Positions 34,590 through 45,647 of a DNA stretch of 64,000 bases are shown one piece after another (position 1 is the stretch's first letter; each line of letters opens with the position of its first letter). A model generated the notes under the pieces. It was given only the letters and a program-made list of their open reading frames with translations. It was not told the DNA's origin and searched no databases. A program made the translations under genes and the position numbers. This stretch comes from an uncultured Candidatus Saccharibacteria bacterium (GTDB lineage Bacteria; Patescibacteriota; Saccharimonadia; Saccharimonadales; Saccharimonadaceae). Where the stretch lies: the NCBI GenBank assembly GCA_937906385.1, contig CALCYQ010000003.1, positions 62,001 through 126,000 of the forward strand, given 5' to 3'.

Positions 34590-35156
34590 TTATTTTTTGA
34601 TCTCGAATTTTACAATTTTTTCTGTCGATACGTAACCAAATTCAATAACATATTCGCCATCGCCGTCATAATAGAAATAAAGATTTTTTGTTATGGTAGC
34701 TCCAGTTCGGAGTTCACCGCCAAAATCTATACTGTTCTCCATAAAATAAGCGCTCGCAGTATCTACCTCTGTACCCTTTGAGCCGAATACTTTATAAGAA
34801 TACATATTAAGATTATGGGTTTCTTCTTTAATATTCTTCACAGTAATAGGAATCTCTATTATCGTATCGCCATTATGGTCAGAAAATTCGTTCTCAAGCG
34901 TTTTATAGGTGACTGTTGTTCCAAGCGTTATTTCTAAATCATCAAATTTAAACGTGTCGCCAAGACCTACTGTTTTGCCATTGTCTTTAGATGTCTTATC
35001 TTCATAGCTAACTTCGTTTCCGGTTTTAGATTCATCACTGTTTTTATTTGACGTGCCAGCACCGGCGCCAAGGCCTATAATAACAAAAGCAATGATAACC
35101 CAAAACCACCACTTTTGATAGAATTTTTGCTCAGTTTTCGTATTTTTATCTGCCAT
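34590..35156 (-). CDS. DUF4352-like membrane-anchored protein
   Basis: A 188-residue protein with a short charged N-terminus, one membrane helix (about 14-33) and an outer immunoglobulin-like beta domain (about 60-185). The order LGDTFKFDDLEITLG, then DHNGDTIIEIPITVKNIKEE and GGELRTGATITKNLYF, fits DUF4352 (telokin-like) domains. AGAGGA precedes the ATG. Its promoter region contains a run of eight G between TTGACA and a TACAAT box. Function unknown. Confidence 0.75.
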   Translation of the reverse strand: MADKNTKTEQKFYQKWWFWVIIAFVIIGLGAGAGTSNKNSDESKTGNEVSYEDKTSKDNGKTVGLGDTFKFDDLEITLGTTVTYKTLENEFSDHNGDTIIEIPITVKNIKEETHNLNMYSYKVFGSKGTEVDTASAYFMENSIDFGGELRTGATITKNLYFYYDGDGEYVIEFGYVSTEKIVKFEIKK

Positions 35157-35177
35157 TATTATCTTCCTCTTAATCTA

Positions 35178-35211
35178 TTATTAATTGTAATACCCCCCCC
35201 GATGTCAAGCG
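35178..35211 (-). promoter_or_regulatory. promoter with a G8 homopolymer spacer
   Basis: On the minus strand TTGACA is followed by TC, eight G, TAT and TACAAT, giving a 13-nt spacer in place of 17. Tract length would set the spacing and hence promoter strength. Other -10 candidates (TTAATA, ATTAAT) lie at 17-18 nt, so the promoter may work as it stands. Confidence 0.4.
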
Positions 35212-35240
35212 ACGCCGTAATATATTCATATAATGCTCAC

Positions 35241-35297
35241 AGGGCTATCGCGCCTGTTCGTTATATGAAACGGTGCGCTTAACGCGCATATTTTTTT
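35241..35297 (+). ncRNA. possible small RNA of about 57 nt
   Basis: TATAAT at 35229-35234 is followed by hairpin ACAGG...CCTGT, then hairpin TGCGC-TTAAC-GCGCA and TATTTTTTT. This has promoter, body and terminator on the plus strand in a gap with no plus-strand gene nearby. The -35 region is weak. It could also be a stray terminator. Confidence 0.35.
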
Positions 35298-35348
35298 GTG
35301 AAACAAAAAATCCACCTCTTTAGTGGCTTTCATTTTTTCTTCCAGAAA

Positions 35349-35375
35349 GATAAAAGGCCACCCGTTGAGGTGGCC
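35349..35375 (-). terminator. terminator of the 23S-5S rRNA transcript
   Basis: GGCCACC and GGTGGCC (7 bp, 6-nt loop) followed by TTTTATC on the minus strand, about 12 nt after the 5S 3' end. Confidence 0.8.
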
Positions 35376-35386
35376 TTTTATATAAT

Positions 35387-35491
35387 TCGGCATCTTGCTA
35401 GTTTCCCGCAAAGCAGTATAATCGCCGCGACCAGGCTTGACTTCTGTGTTCGGGATGAGAACAGGTATTTCCCTGGCGCTATGGACACCGA
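35387..35491 (-). rRNA. rrf: 5S ribosomal RNA
   Basis: The minus strand contains the 5S core CATCCCGAACACAGAAGTCAAGC and the loop-E/helix IV region GCGGCGATTATACTGC. Ends TCGGTGTC and GATGCCGA pair to form helix I (two G-U pairs). At about 105 nt it is slightly short, so the mature ends may extend a few nt on each side. It follows 23S by about 165 nt in the same transcript. Confidence 0.92.
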
Positions 35492-35563
35492 GAAAAGACA
35501 CTAAGGGCGCGCCGCAAATCCAATGGCGCTGTTTTAGTATCTTATCTCGATGTAAGATGCGTA

Positions 35564-35608
35564 AAATTTTAATTGACTTGGTGCTTTGAACACCAGTTAC
35601 TAGTTAAG
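35564..35608 (-). other. 3' arm of the 23S processing stem
   Basis: On the minus strand the segments GACTTAACTAGT and GTCAATTAAAATTT are exact complements of ACTAGTTAAGTC and AAATTTTAATTGAC upstream of 23S (38840-38890). They form a double-stranded stem around the rRNA of the kind cut by RNase III. Confidence 0.75.
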
Positions 35609-35656
35609 TCTACTCCTTCTATCGTCATTATGCAAGCATAAAAACAATAGAAGAGA

Positions 35657-38834
<3,178 letters not shown>

Positions 38835-38838
38835 CATT

Positions 38839-38890
38839 GACTTAACTAGTAATTGATCTTCAAATACTAATTTACCGTCAATTAAAATTT
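38839..38890 (-). other. 5' arm of the 23S processing stem
   Basis: Contains ACTAGTTAAGTC (12 nt) and AAATTTTAATTGAC (14 nt), exact partners of the 3' arm at 35564-35608. Confidence 0.75.
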
Positions 38891-39020
38891 CCTATTGTTG
38901 TCTAATCAAATTGTTAAAAGATAAATTTGGTGCGAAGAAAATAGAAGATTTTCTAGGCTTTCTCGCAATTTATCCACTAATATCAGAGGTTCAAGAAGAA
39001 CTTGATCAAAAACTGTTCTA

Positions 39021-39049
39021 ATATTAGCGCAAATTTTGATCCAATGCAA
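39021..39049 (-). promoter_or_regulatory. promoter of the 23S-5S rRNA operon
   Basis: TTGCAT (39049-39044), 17-nt spacer, TAATAT (39026-39021) on the minus strand, giving a pre-rRNA leader of about 180 nt. The rest of the 38891-39142 gap is AT-rich and holds no gene or 16S/tRNA sequence. Confidence 0.6.
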
Positions 39050-39142
39050 GGGTTTTTTTGAAGATTTTTGACTTTTTTGTGAATTTTGGGCTTTTTGGGG
39101 CGTTTTTCGCGATTTTTCGGGCATTTTTATCTATAAAATGGA

Positions 39143-39736
39143 CTACCCAAGGAAGATAGCGACTACAATTAAACCTAGTGCGGCGATATCTACGATGCCG
39201 CAAACTGTCATTGCCACGCACACTATATTTATGGCGCTCTCGCTAACTTGACCGACTTTAGGCGTGATGTAATATAATAATGCGGCTATGACCGATGCGA
39301 TTAATATAAAGTATGACAAAAAGTGCATCTGTCCGGCGTCTCTACTATTCAAGAATAGTGCGAGCATCGGCGTAACTATCGCAATAATATTCGTTGCCAC
39401 AAATCCCCAGAACTTAAATATGATGTTTAGCGGACTCTTAGTGTCTCCGATATCGAGGCATTTCTTACGGCCAATGAAGCTAAGGATAGCAAATGGGATG
39501 GCGACGAAAGCAGAAACGAATAGATAATATACGACAATTAGCCCCTCCCAGCTCGTTGCTAGGCGTTGTGCTAAATGATCCGCATATGGAAGCAAGCCCA
39601 TTGCTGTTAAATACCCATAGACTAAAATTAACAGCGCCGACAAGGCGATCATGAAGCCAATCAAAATATGAAATGGGCGCATGATTTCTTTTTGCGCAGT
39701 TTTTTGGACTTTATCTAATCCGTATTCGTATTCCAT
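39143..39736 (-). CDS. multi-span membrane protein of unknown function
   Basis: A 197-residue protein with five predicted helices (about 22-44, 67-92, 105-128, 135-156, 172-195) and a basic N-terminus. No family or catalytic motif is recognised. A TAAAAT box lies 8 nt before the ATG, within the short gap after pepN. The 23S promoter follows about 95 nt after its stop. Confidence 0.75.
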   Translation of the reverse strand: MEYEYGLDKVQKTAQKEIMRPFHILIGFMIALSALLILVYGYLTAMGLLPYADHLAQRLATSWEGLIVVYYLFVSAFVAIPFAILSFIGRKKCLDIGDTKSPLNIIFKFWGFVATNIIAIVTPMLALFLNSRDAGQMHFLSYFILIASVIAALLYYITPKVGQVSESAINIVCVAMTVCGIVDIAALGLIVVAIFLG

Positions 39737-39747
39737 TTATGTTTATT

Positions 39748-42129
39748 TTAGGTGTTCTGAGCTAGATAGTCAAAGATGGCAGCTTGATCATGTCCGATTA
39801 AATGTAAGCGGGCGTCAATTTCCGAAAAGGCGATTTTGATATCGCGGCTAAGAATTTTCTCGTCCTCTAGCGCGTGGAAGAACTGTTTATATTTCTCCGC
39901 CTCGTCAGAATGGCGCACAAAAGTCGCAGCATAGCGCGGATATTCGGAAATTGTCTTATCGCCCTCGGCGGTGCGGAGCCAATCCCAGTTTTGATACATC
40001 CAGGCAAAAGCATCATCCTTAACGATGTAGTTCCGGAGTAGGCGCATATAGAAAATGAGGCGATCTTGCGAGCGGACAACGCTCTCGTCTTTGAGCTTAT
40101 TAATATATCCAAGCAAAACTTCACGGTCGCGCGTGTTCGTAATGGCGTCCATTAGGTCACGCTTGAGCGCGGCGTCTGGCGTACTGTTATATATATGGAA
40201 ATATTCTTTATCAAGGCTGGCATCATCGCGAATTAAAGTTGAGCCGATAATCCAGCGCAAATTTGCGTCAACATCCTTAATATGTTTATTACCATAGGCA
40301 GCCTTTACGTCGGCGAAGTATTTTTCGTCATGCGCATAGAGCATTAAGCCCATAATAGTTGAGCGAAGCTGCGTGTCGTCGTAGCTGTCCTCTGTTCTCG
40401 CGACTACACCGAGGCGATCGTAATTTGGGCGCGCGAGCTTAGCAATGAAAGCCTGAAATCGATGTTTTTCATCGGTATTCGGATCGAAGAACTGTTTCAA
40501 GTCGGAAATAATTGCAGCAATTAGCTCCCAAACGACTGAATCGGTCTCGCTCGCGAAGGCCTGAATTAACGGCATCATCGAAACACTTTCGACCATGTCG
40601 GTTTTAGCAAGTAAACGACGGTCCATCAAAAGACGAAACTTCTGTTCTTTGTTCATTGCGTCAACGTGTTTTAGCTTCTCGGTAAATTCGTCGTCACTAT
40701 AATTAATAATATAGTGGCCGGACAAATCGTCATGAATCTCACGAATTGGATATTTCGTATCGTCCGTCTCGCCGGTTAAGAGGAACCTGGTTTGGTTCTT
40801 GCCGTTCAATACTGGATAGCCAGATTGGGTAAGCCACGGCGTCATGAATTCTTTAACATTGAAATCAGCATGTGGTGTAAGCGCGTCCCATAAGTCATCA
40901 GCCGAAGTATTGCTATATTGGTGCTTGGCAAAATAATCCGTGAGACCGGCGAAGAATTGCTCTTCACCCATCGTGCGCATTAGCATCAAGAGCAAGTGCG
41001 AACCCTTACCGTAAACAATGGCACTGTCAAAGAGATTCGAAATATCTTCAACGCTCGCGACATCGACTTTTACTGGCTGAACACCTGGCAAACTATCGCG
41101 CGAGAGCGAGCTAGATACGGCGGTAAGATAAAAATCTTCCCAGGCGCGGAGTTCTGGCCGAATCTTATCGGTCGAATAGACCTCAATCATGTTTGCAAAG
41201 GATTCGTTGAGCCAAAGATCATCCCACCACTTCATCGTCACAAGGTCGCCGAACCACATGTGCGACAGTTCGTGCGCAATCACGATAGCGACATATTGCT
41301 TCGTGTCGAGCGATGATTCTTCATTGGCGAGTAAAGCGATTTCGCGGAAAGTGACGAGTCCCCAGTTTTCCATCGCGCCGGCCTCAAAGTCTGGCAAGGC
41401 AAGCAAATCCATTTTTGGCAACGGGAATGGCGTCTTGAAACGGTCGTCATAAAAATCTAGCACATCAGCCGCAAATTGCGCCGCATATTCGAGATCGGCC
41501 GGGTTTTGATGGAGTCCAGCAAAGACATTAATCTTGACACCATGAGCGGAAGTAGTGCCAGTGGAGATAAATTTGCCCGCCGCAAAAGCCACGAGATATG
41601 TAGACATGCGTGGCGTTTCGGCAAATTCAACCGTTTTGCGCCCTTCTTGGACGGTAGTAAATGCGGCTGGCATATTGGAGAGAATTTGATCGCCATCAAT
41701 AGAGGTGATTTTGAGTGCAAAAGTCGCTTTAGCACTTGGTTCATCGATACACGGGAAACATTCGCGCGCATAATGCGACTCAAATTGCGTGGCGACAATT
41801 TTCTCTGTAACGCCATCGTGTTCGTAAGTCGACAAATAAGCGCCCTCCATATCTGATTCGATGCGCGAAATAAATTTTATTTTCAGCTCGTGCACACCCA
41901 ACGATATATGACTAAGCGTCAAAACATTCTCGGCATGCACGAAATCCTCAAACTTAACGCCGTCTAACTGAACGGATTTTATATCCATTCGAACAGCATG
42001 AAGTTTAATGCTTTCGGCCTTTGCCTCGCCGCGGATAGTCGCGGTACCGCTAATACGCGTCTTTTCGTCGTTAATATTTAAATCGAGATCGTAGTGCTCG
42101 GGGGTAAAATAATCTAAAAATCTCTCCAT
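39748..42129 (-). CDS. pepN: M1-family aminopeptidase
   Basis: A 793-residue zinc aminopeptidase with the exopeptidase motif GAMENWG (251-257), zinc site HELSH (286-290) and the third ligand E309 in LWLNESFA. The C-terminal helical ERAP1-like domain is present. The length fits bacterial/archaeal M1 enzymes without extra domains. There is no signal peptide, so it is cytosolic and probably completes peptide degradation in an organism dependent on host nutrients. The promoter TGT-TATGAT overlaps the U-tract of the ackA terminator and sits 6 nt from the ATG (leaderless). Confidence 0.95.
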   Translation of the reverse strand: MERFLDYFTPEHYDLDLNINDEKTRISGTATIRGEAKAESIKLHAVRMDIKSVQLDGVKFEDFVHAENVLTLSHISLGVHELKIKFISRIESDMEGAYLSTYEHDGVTEKIVATQFESHYARECFPCIDEPSAKATFALKITSIDGDQILSNMPAAFTTVQEGRKTVEFAETPRMSTYLVAFAAGKFISTGTTSAHGVKINVFAGLHQNPADLEYAAQFAADVLDFYDDRFKTPFPLPKMDLLALPDFEAGAMENWGLVTFREIALLANEESSLDTKQYVAIVIAHELSHMWFGDLVTMKWWDDLWLNESFANMIEVYSTDKIRPELRAWEDFYLTAVSSSLSRDSLPGVQPVKVDVASVEDISNLFDSAIVYGKGSHLLLMLMRTMGEEQFFAGLTDYFAKHQYSNTSADDLWDALTPHADFNVKEFMTPWLTQSGYPVLNGKNQTRFLLTGETDDTKYPIREIHDDLSGHYIINYSDDEFTEKLKHVDAMNKEQKFRLLMDRRLLAKTDMVESVSMMPLIQAFASETDSVVWELIAAIISDLKQFFDPNTDEKHRFQAFIAKLARPNYDRLGVVARTEDSYDDTQLRSTIMGLMLYAHDEKYFADVKAAYGNKHIKDVDANLRWIIGSTLIRDDASLDKEYFHIYNSTPDAALKRDLMDAITNTRDREVLLGYINKLKDESVVRSQDRLIFYMRLLRNYIVKDDAFAWMYQNWDWLRTAEGDKTISEYPRYAATFVRHSDEAEKYKQFFHALEDEKILSRDIKIAFSEIDARLHLIGHDQAAIFDYLAQNT

Positions 42130-42135
42130 ATATCT

Positions 42136-42144
42136 ATCATAACA
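42136..42144 (-). promoter_or_regulatory. extended -10 of a predicted leaderless promoter (pepN)
   Basis: The minus strand reads TGT-TATGAT, then 6 nt, then the ATG at 42129. It overlaps the T run of the upstream terminator. Confidence 0.6.
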
Positions 42145-42170
42145 AAAAGAGCCCCCTCGTGGGGGCTCCG
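42144..42170 (-). terminator. intrinsic terminator after ackA
   Basis: AGCCCCC and GGGGGCT with a 4-nt loop, followed by CTTTTTG on the minus strand. Confidence 0.8.
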
Positions 42171-42185
42171 AAAGGAGATTTGTGA

Positions 42186-43373
42186 TTAATCTTCCAAGAA
42201 TTTTTGAGCGCGATAAATCATCTGCGAAGTTTCATCGGTAAAGACAATGTAAATTGGCTTGCTATCTGGCGTAGAGATAATCGCATAGCGATCGGTGAAT
42301 TCTGGATTCATATTCTTCTCTTCGTCGAGCTTAAAGCCAAGATATTCCATCTTTTGGGTGACGAGACGACGAATTTCTTCGGAGCGCTCACCAATCGTGC
42401 CAGCAAAGACTAAGGCGTCGGCACCACCAAGCGTAGCGGCCATTTGACCAACGTAGCTCTGAATGCGATAGATGAAAATCGAATGCGCCGTACTAGCACG
42501 AAGATCACCTTCGTCGCGCGCCTTAATAACGTCGCGCATATCGTCAGAAATGCCAGAAAGGCCGAGCAGACCACATTTCTTGTTGAGATAGAGCAAAAAT
42601 TCTTCATCGGAAGTCATCTTGAGTGCTTTCTTGAGGTTAAGCGCAGCGGCGGCATCAATCGTACCGACGCGAGTGCTCATGGCGAGGCCTTCGAGTGGGG
42701 TGTAGCCCATCGAATTATCCATGGCATGGCCATTCAAGATGGCAGAAACGCTCGAACCGGAGCCAAGATGCATTGCGACGAGTTTTTCTGGCAAGATGCC
42801 CTGCTCCTTCATGTAACGAGAAATGAAAGCGTAGCTAAGGCCATGATAGCCATAGCGCTTAATTTCGTACTCGTCAGCAAGGGTTGGATCAAAACTGTAA
42901 TATTTATAGGTGTCTGGCTTTTCCCAGTGGAAAGCCGAGTCGGATACGGAAATAATCTTTACATCTTTGAAGCACTTGCGAATACCGCGAATTTCGTTCG
43001 CCGTGGTTGGCACGTGGACTGGGTTGCGCTTCTCGGCTTCTTTGAGCTGCGTCATATATTCAGCATCAACAACGTGGTCTTCAGTAAAATAATCACCAGG
43101 CGCAACAATGCGTACTACGACAGCGGCAAGCTTATGCTGACCAGTGACGTACTGCTCATCGTTGAGAATCTTCGGCAGAATCGTAATTGCGTCATTAAGA
43201 TCAGTGATTTCTGGTTTGATTTTCTTCTTGCCATCATCGACGTCATTAATCGTGCAGACGACCTTCTTCCCTTCATACTCAAAATGGAACTGCGCCATAA
43301 GTTCTTCGCCATTATAAAGGGCGTATTTGCGGCTGGCGCTGCCTGGGTTCGTAATAAGAATCAGTTTGCTCAT
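42186..43373 (-). CDS. ackA: acetate kinase
   Basis: A 395-residue ASKHA-fold kinase that converts acetyl phosphate and ADP to acetate and ATP. Landmarks are the N-terminal NPGSASRKY, the catalytic histidine region RYGYHGLSYAF, HLGSGSSVSAI and TRVGTIDAAA. It lies downstream of the phosphoketolase genes on the same strand, which supply acetyl phosphate, so substrate-level ATP formation is clear. ATG 43373 is chosen over the upstream ATG 43403 because TGG-TATAAT lies 6 nt before it. A second promoter at 43489-43516 could add a transcript with a leader of about 110 nt. Confidence 0.94.
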   Translation of the reverse strand: MSKLILITNPGSASRKYALYNGEELMAQFHFEYEGKKVVCTINDVDDGKKKIKPEITDLNDAITILPKILNDEQYVTGQHKLAAVVVRIVAPGDYFTEDHVVDAEYMTQLKEAEKRNPVHVPTTANEIRGIRKCFKDVKIISVSDSAFHWEKPDTYKYYSFDPTLADEYEIKRYGYHGLSYAFISRYMKEQGILPEKLVAMHLGSGSSVSAILNGHAMDNSMGYTPLEGLAMSTRVGTIDAAAALNLKKALKMTSDEEFLLYLNKKCGLLGLSGISDDMRDVIKARDEGDLRASTAHSIFIYRIQSYVGQMAATLGGADALVFAGTIGERSEEIRRLVTQKMEYLGFKLDEEKNMNPEFTDRYAIISTPDSKPIYIVFTDETSQMIYRAQKFLED

Positions 43374-43379
43374 AGTGGT

Positions 43380-43388
43380 ATTATACCA
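43380..43388 (-). promoter_or_regulatory. extended -10 of a predicted leaderless promoter (ackA)
   Basis: The minus strand reads TGG-TATAAT, then 6 nt, then the ATG at 43373. Confidence 0.6.
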
Positions 43389-43488
43389 TCCCTTCGGTAT
43401 CACAACAGATAGATTAGCGTTCGGATTTAAAAATCCACGAAAACATCACTCCTTTCAAGGTGCATTGTCGTCAAAAAACAACTTTAAA

Positions 43489-43516
43489 ATTATATCATCG
43501 GATGCATAAAAGTCAA
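43489..43516 (-). promoter_or_regulatory. distal ackA promoter
   Basis: TTGACT (43516-43511), 16-nt spacer, TATAAT (43494-43489) on the minus strand. The leader it would give contains AAAGGAG followed by a 10-codon frame and a small GGATTT...AAATCC hairpin. Confidence 0.5.
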
Positions 43517-43519
43517 AAA

Positions 43520-44689
43520 TTATTTATCGACGCCGCGGAGTACGGCATAGTTGGCGTTTTCAACAATCATATCTTCAAATTTACGGGCAAATCCGTAATG
43601 TCCGGAGCGCTCTAGGATGGCGGCAGCGAGGTCGTAGCGACTACAGCGGTTGCGAGCGAGTTCGTCGATCGGTGAGGTGGTCGAACCCTGATCATCATAA
43701 CCATGAATATCAACACGGCGCGTGTCGGTATAGTGTGACATAATCCCGCGCATCGTTTCGGCGTAGCCGTGGAAATTTACGACGATAGGCTTATCGATTG
43801 TGAAATAATCATCGAAATCGGATGGCTTGAGCTTGTTTTCGGTGGTACCGATGGCGCCATAAGATAACGCGGCAATGCCCACAAAACGCACGCGAAGCTC
43901 TGGCACTTCTTTTTTGGCTAGCGAAATAGCCTCAATGGCCTCGTTTGTCGGAATATCACCCGCCGCAGCGACAACAATTTCAGGATTATCATCAGAGACG
44001 AAACCAAAGATCGAAGCACCACCGTTTGTCAATTGGAAGCGCGCATGATTGATGTCGATCCAACGTGGCTGCTCGATCTTGTTAAATGTTGTAAGATTTA
44101 CAACATCTTTGGAGCGTGCCATAAATCCCCAAGCCGCATAAGCGGCAACATCGTCAACTGGGAAGAAACAGTTCGCTAGATTGGATGGTTTTGCAAGTAA
44201 GCTAGAGATTAGTGCTGGATTTTGGTGCGTATAGCCGTTATGATCCTGACGTTGCCAGCAGGAAGTCGAGAGGATATTGAGCGCCGGAACGCGCGGGCGC
44301 CATTCGATCTCTCTGCTCTGCTTAAGGAATTTTAGATGCTGATCGATTTGTGAACTAACGATTGGCAAAAAGCTCTCATAACTAGTCATACAGCCGCGTC
44401 CGCCGCTTAAGATATGGCCGGCCAAAACGGCAAATAAAGTGTTTTCCGAAAGCAGCTCGATTACGTGGCCATTCGATGAGAGATATTTATCCCACGCTTC
44501 GGTATTACGAATCCAAGCACGATTTGAAGCTTCATAGACGGCGCCGAGGCGATTCGATGTAGTCTCGTCTGGACTAAAGAAATAGAAATCATCATGCGTG
44601 CGGAGTTCATCGCGGACACATTCACCGAAAACTTTTGCGGAAGAAGCTAGCTCGAGTCCTGGGTCCTTAATCTCGGTCGGTAAATTCAT
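43520..44689 (-). CDS. phosphoketolase, C-terminal subunit
   Basis: A 389-residue protein equal to the second part of xylulose-5-phosphate/fructose-6-phosphate phosphoketolase. Visible motifs are FFSPDETTSNRL (about 37-48), QDHNGYTHQNP (about 152-162) and the C-terminal XFP_C domain with VNFHGYAETMRG. It starts in another frame inside the 3' end of the N-terminal gene (23-nt overlap), with its own AAGGAG ribosome site 7 nt before the ATG. The usual linker residues between the two parts are missing, which fits a real gene split at the domain boundary. A frameshift of a single gene remains possible. Confidence 0.85.
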   Translation of the reverse strand: MNLPTEIKDPGLELASSAKVFGECVRDELRTHDDFYFFSPDETTSNRLGAVYEASNRAWIRNTEAWDKYLSSNGHVIELLSENTLFAVLAGHILSGGRGCMTSYESFLPIVSSQIDQHLKFLKQSREIEWRPRVPALNILSTSCWQRQDHNGYTHQNPALISSLLAKPSNLANCFFPVDDVAAYAAWGFMARSKDVVNLTTFNKIEQPRWIDINHARFQLTNGGASIFGFVSDDNPEIVVAAAGDIPTNEAIEAISLAKKEVPELRVRFVGIAALSYGAIGTTENKLKPSDFDDYFTIDKPIVVNFHGYAETMRGIMSHYTDTRRVDIHGYDDQGSTTSPIDELARNRCSRYDLAAAILERSGHYGFARKFEDMIVENANYAVLRGVDK

Positions 44690-45608
44690 CGTATAACTCC
44701 TTAAAATTGTATGATTTTAGCCATTCTTCAAGCATATGTAATTGCGTTTCGTCGGTCTTCGCCTTCGGCAGTGGCACTTGATGGGCGGCGCAATTTCCTT
44801 CAATCTTGACACCGTTCACTTCTTTCGGGCCGCCATAACCTTTTGGCGTCTTCATGATGATGAATGAATTTGTATTGAGCTCGCTCAATACAAGCTGGAA
44901 CGAATCCGTATCCGTGCCGTCGACAATGACTGGATCGTAGCCGAAGCCGCGGAACATTTGTAATAATTCGCGTTCGCTACTGCGGCCGTAAATAGTTGGC
45001 GCGGAAATCTTGTAACCATTCAGATGTAAAATCGGGATAACTTGGCCATTATATTTGGAATTAAGAATCTTATTAAGATTTAGGCTGGCAAGCGCCGTGG
45101 CGGTTTCGAGTTCGCCATCACCAATTAATACGGCGACCGTGCGCTCTGGGCGACCAAGTACTACACCGTAAGCGGTAGCAAGCGCATAGCCAAGCTCACC
45201 ACCTTCCGAAACCACATGTGGCGTAAGCGGACTAGCATGCGACGGAAAACCGTATGGCCAAGAAAATTGACGACAGATATATTCGATGCCGTGCAAATTA
45301 TGCGTGGCTTCTGGATAGCGTTCGTGTAGTAAACCATCGTAAAAGAGATTCGCTTGCAATGCCGGGAATCCGTGACCAGGGCCAAGAATAAAATCAGCCG
45401 CTGGAAAACGCGCTTTAATATTCGCATAGGCGCGGTTGATGCCTGGGCAAGAACCCCAGTGACCAAGCAAACGTGGCTTAATGTCTGAAAAAGCCAACGG
45501 GCGGTTGAGGAGGAAATTATCTTTCAAAAAGATTTGCGCAACCGATACATAGTCGCAAAAATCGATACGATCATTAATTTCTTTGATATTTACGCCCAAC
45601 CCGTGCAT
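44667..45608 (-). CDS. phosphoketolase, N-terminal (thiamine diphosphate) subunit
   Basis: A 313-residue protein equal to the XFP_N domain of phosphoketolase, an enzyme that splits xylulose-5-P or fructose-6-P with phosphate to give acetyl phosphate. The family signature SEGGELGYA is present, and GDGELETATALASLNLN is the thiamine diphosphate-Mg site. HGPGHGFPA-type and HLNGYKISAPT pocket motifs are seen. Full-length enzymes have about 790-820 residues; the rest is encoded by the next gene. TGG-TAAAAT lies 6 nt before the ATG. Confidence 0.88.
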   Translation of the reverse strand: MHGLGVNIKEINDRIDFCDYVSVAQIFLKDNFLLNRPLAFSDIKPRLLGHWGSCPGINRAYANIKARFPAADFILGPGHGFPALQANLFYDGLLHERYPEATHNLHGIEYICRQFSWPYGFPSHASPLTPHVVSEGGELGYALATAYGVVLGRPERTVAVLIGDGELETATALASLNLNKILNSKYNGQVIPILHLNGYKISAPTIYGRSSERELLQMFRGFGYDPVIVDGTDTDSFQLVLSELNTNSFIIMKTPKGYGGPKEVNGVKIEGNCAAHQVPLPKAKTDETQLHMLEEWLKSYNFKELYDEFTDRD

Positions 45609-45614
45609 ATAATT

Positions 45615-45623
45615 ATTTTACCA
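45615..45623 (-). promoter_or_regulatory. extended -10 of a predicted leaderless promoter (phosphoketolase)
   Basis: The minus strand reads TGG-TAAAAT, then 6 nt, then the ATG at 45608. Confidence 0.6.
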
Positions 45624-45647
45624 TAAGCACCATGCTTTGGTGCGAAA

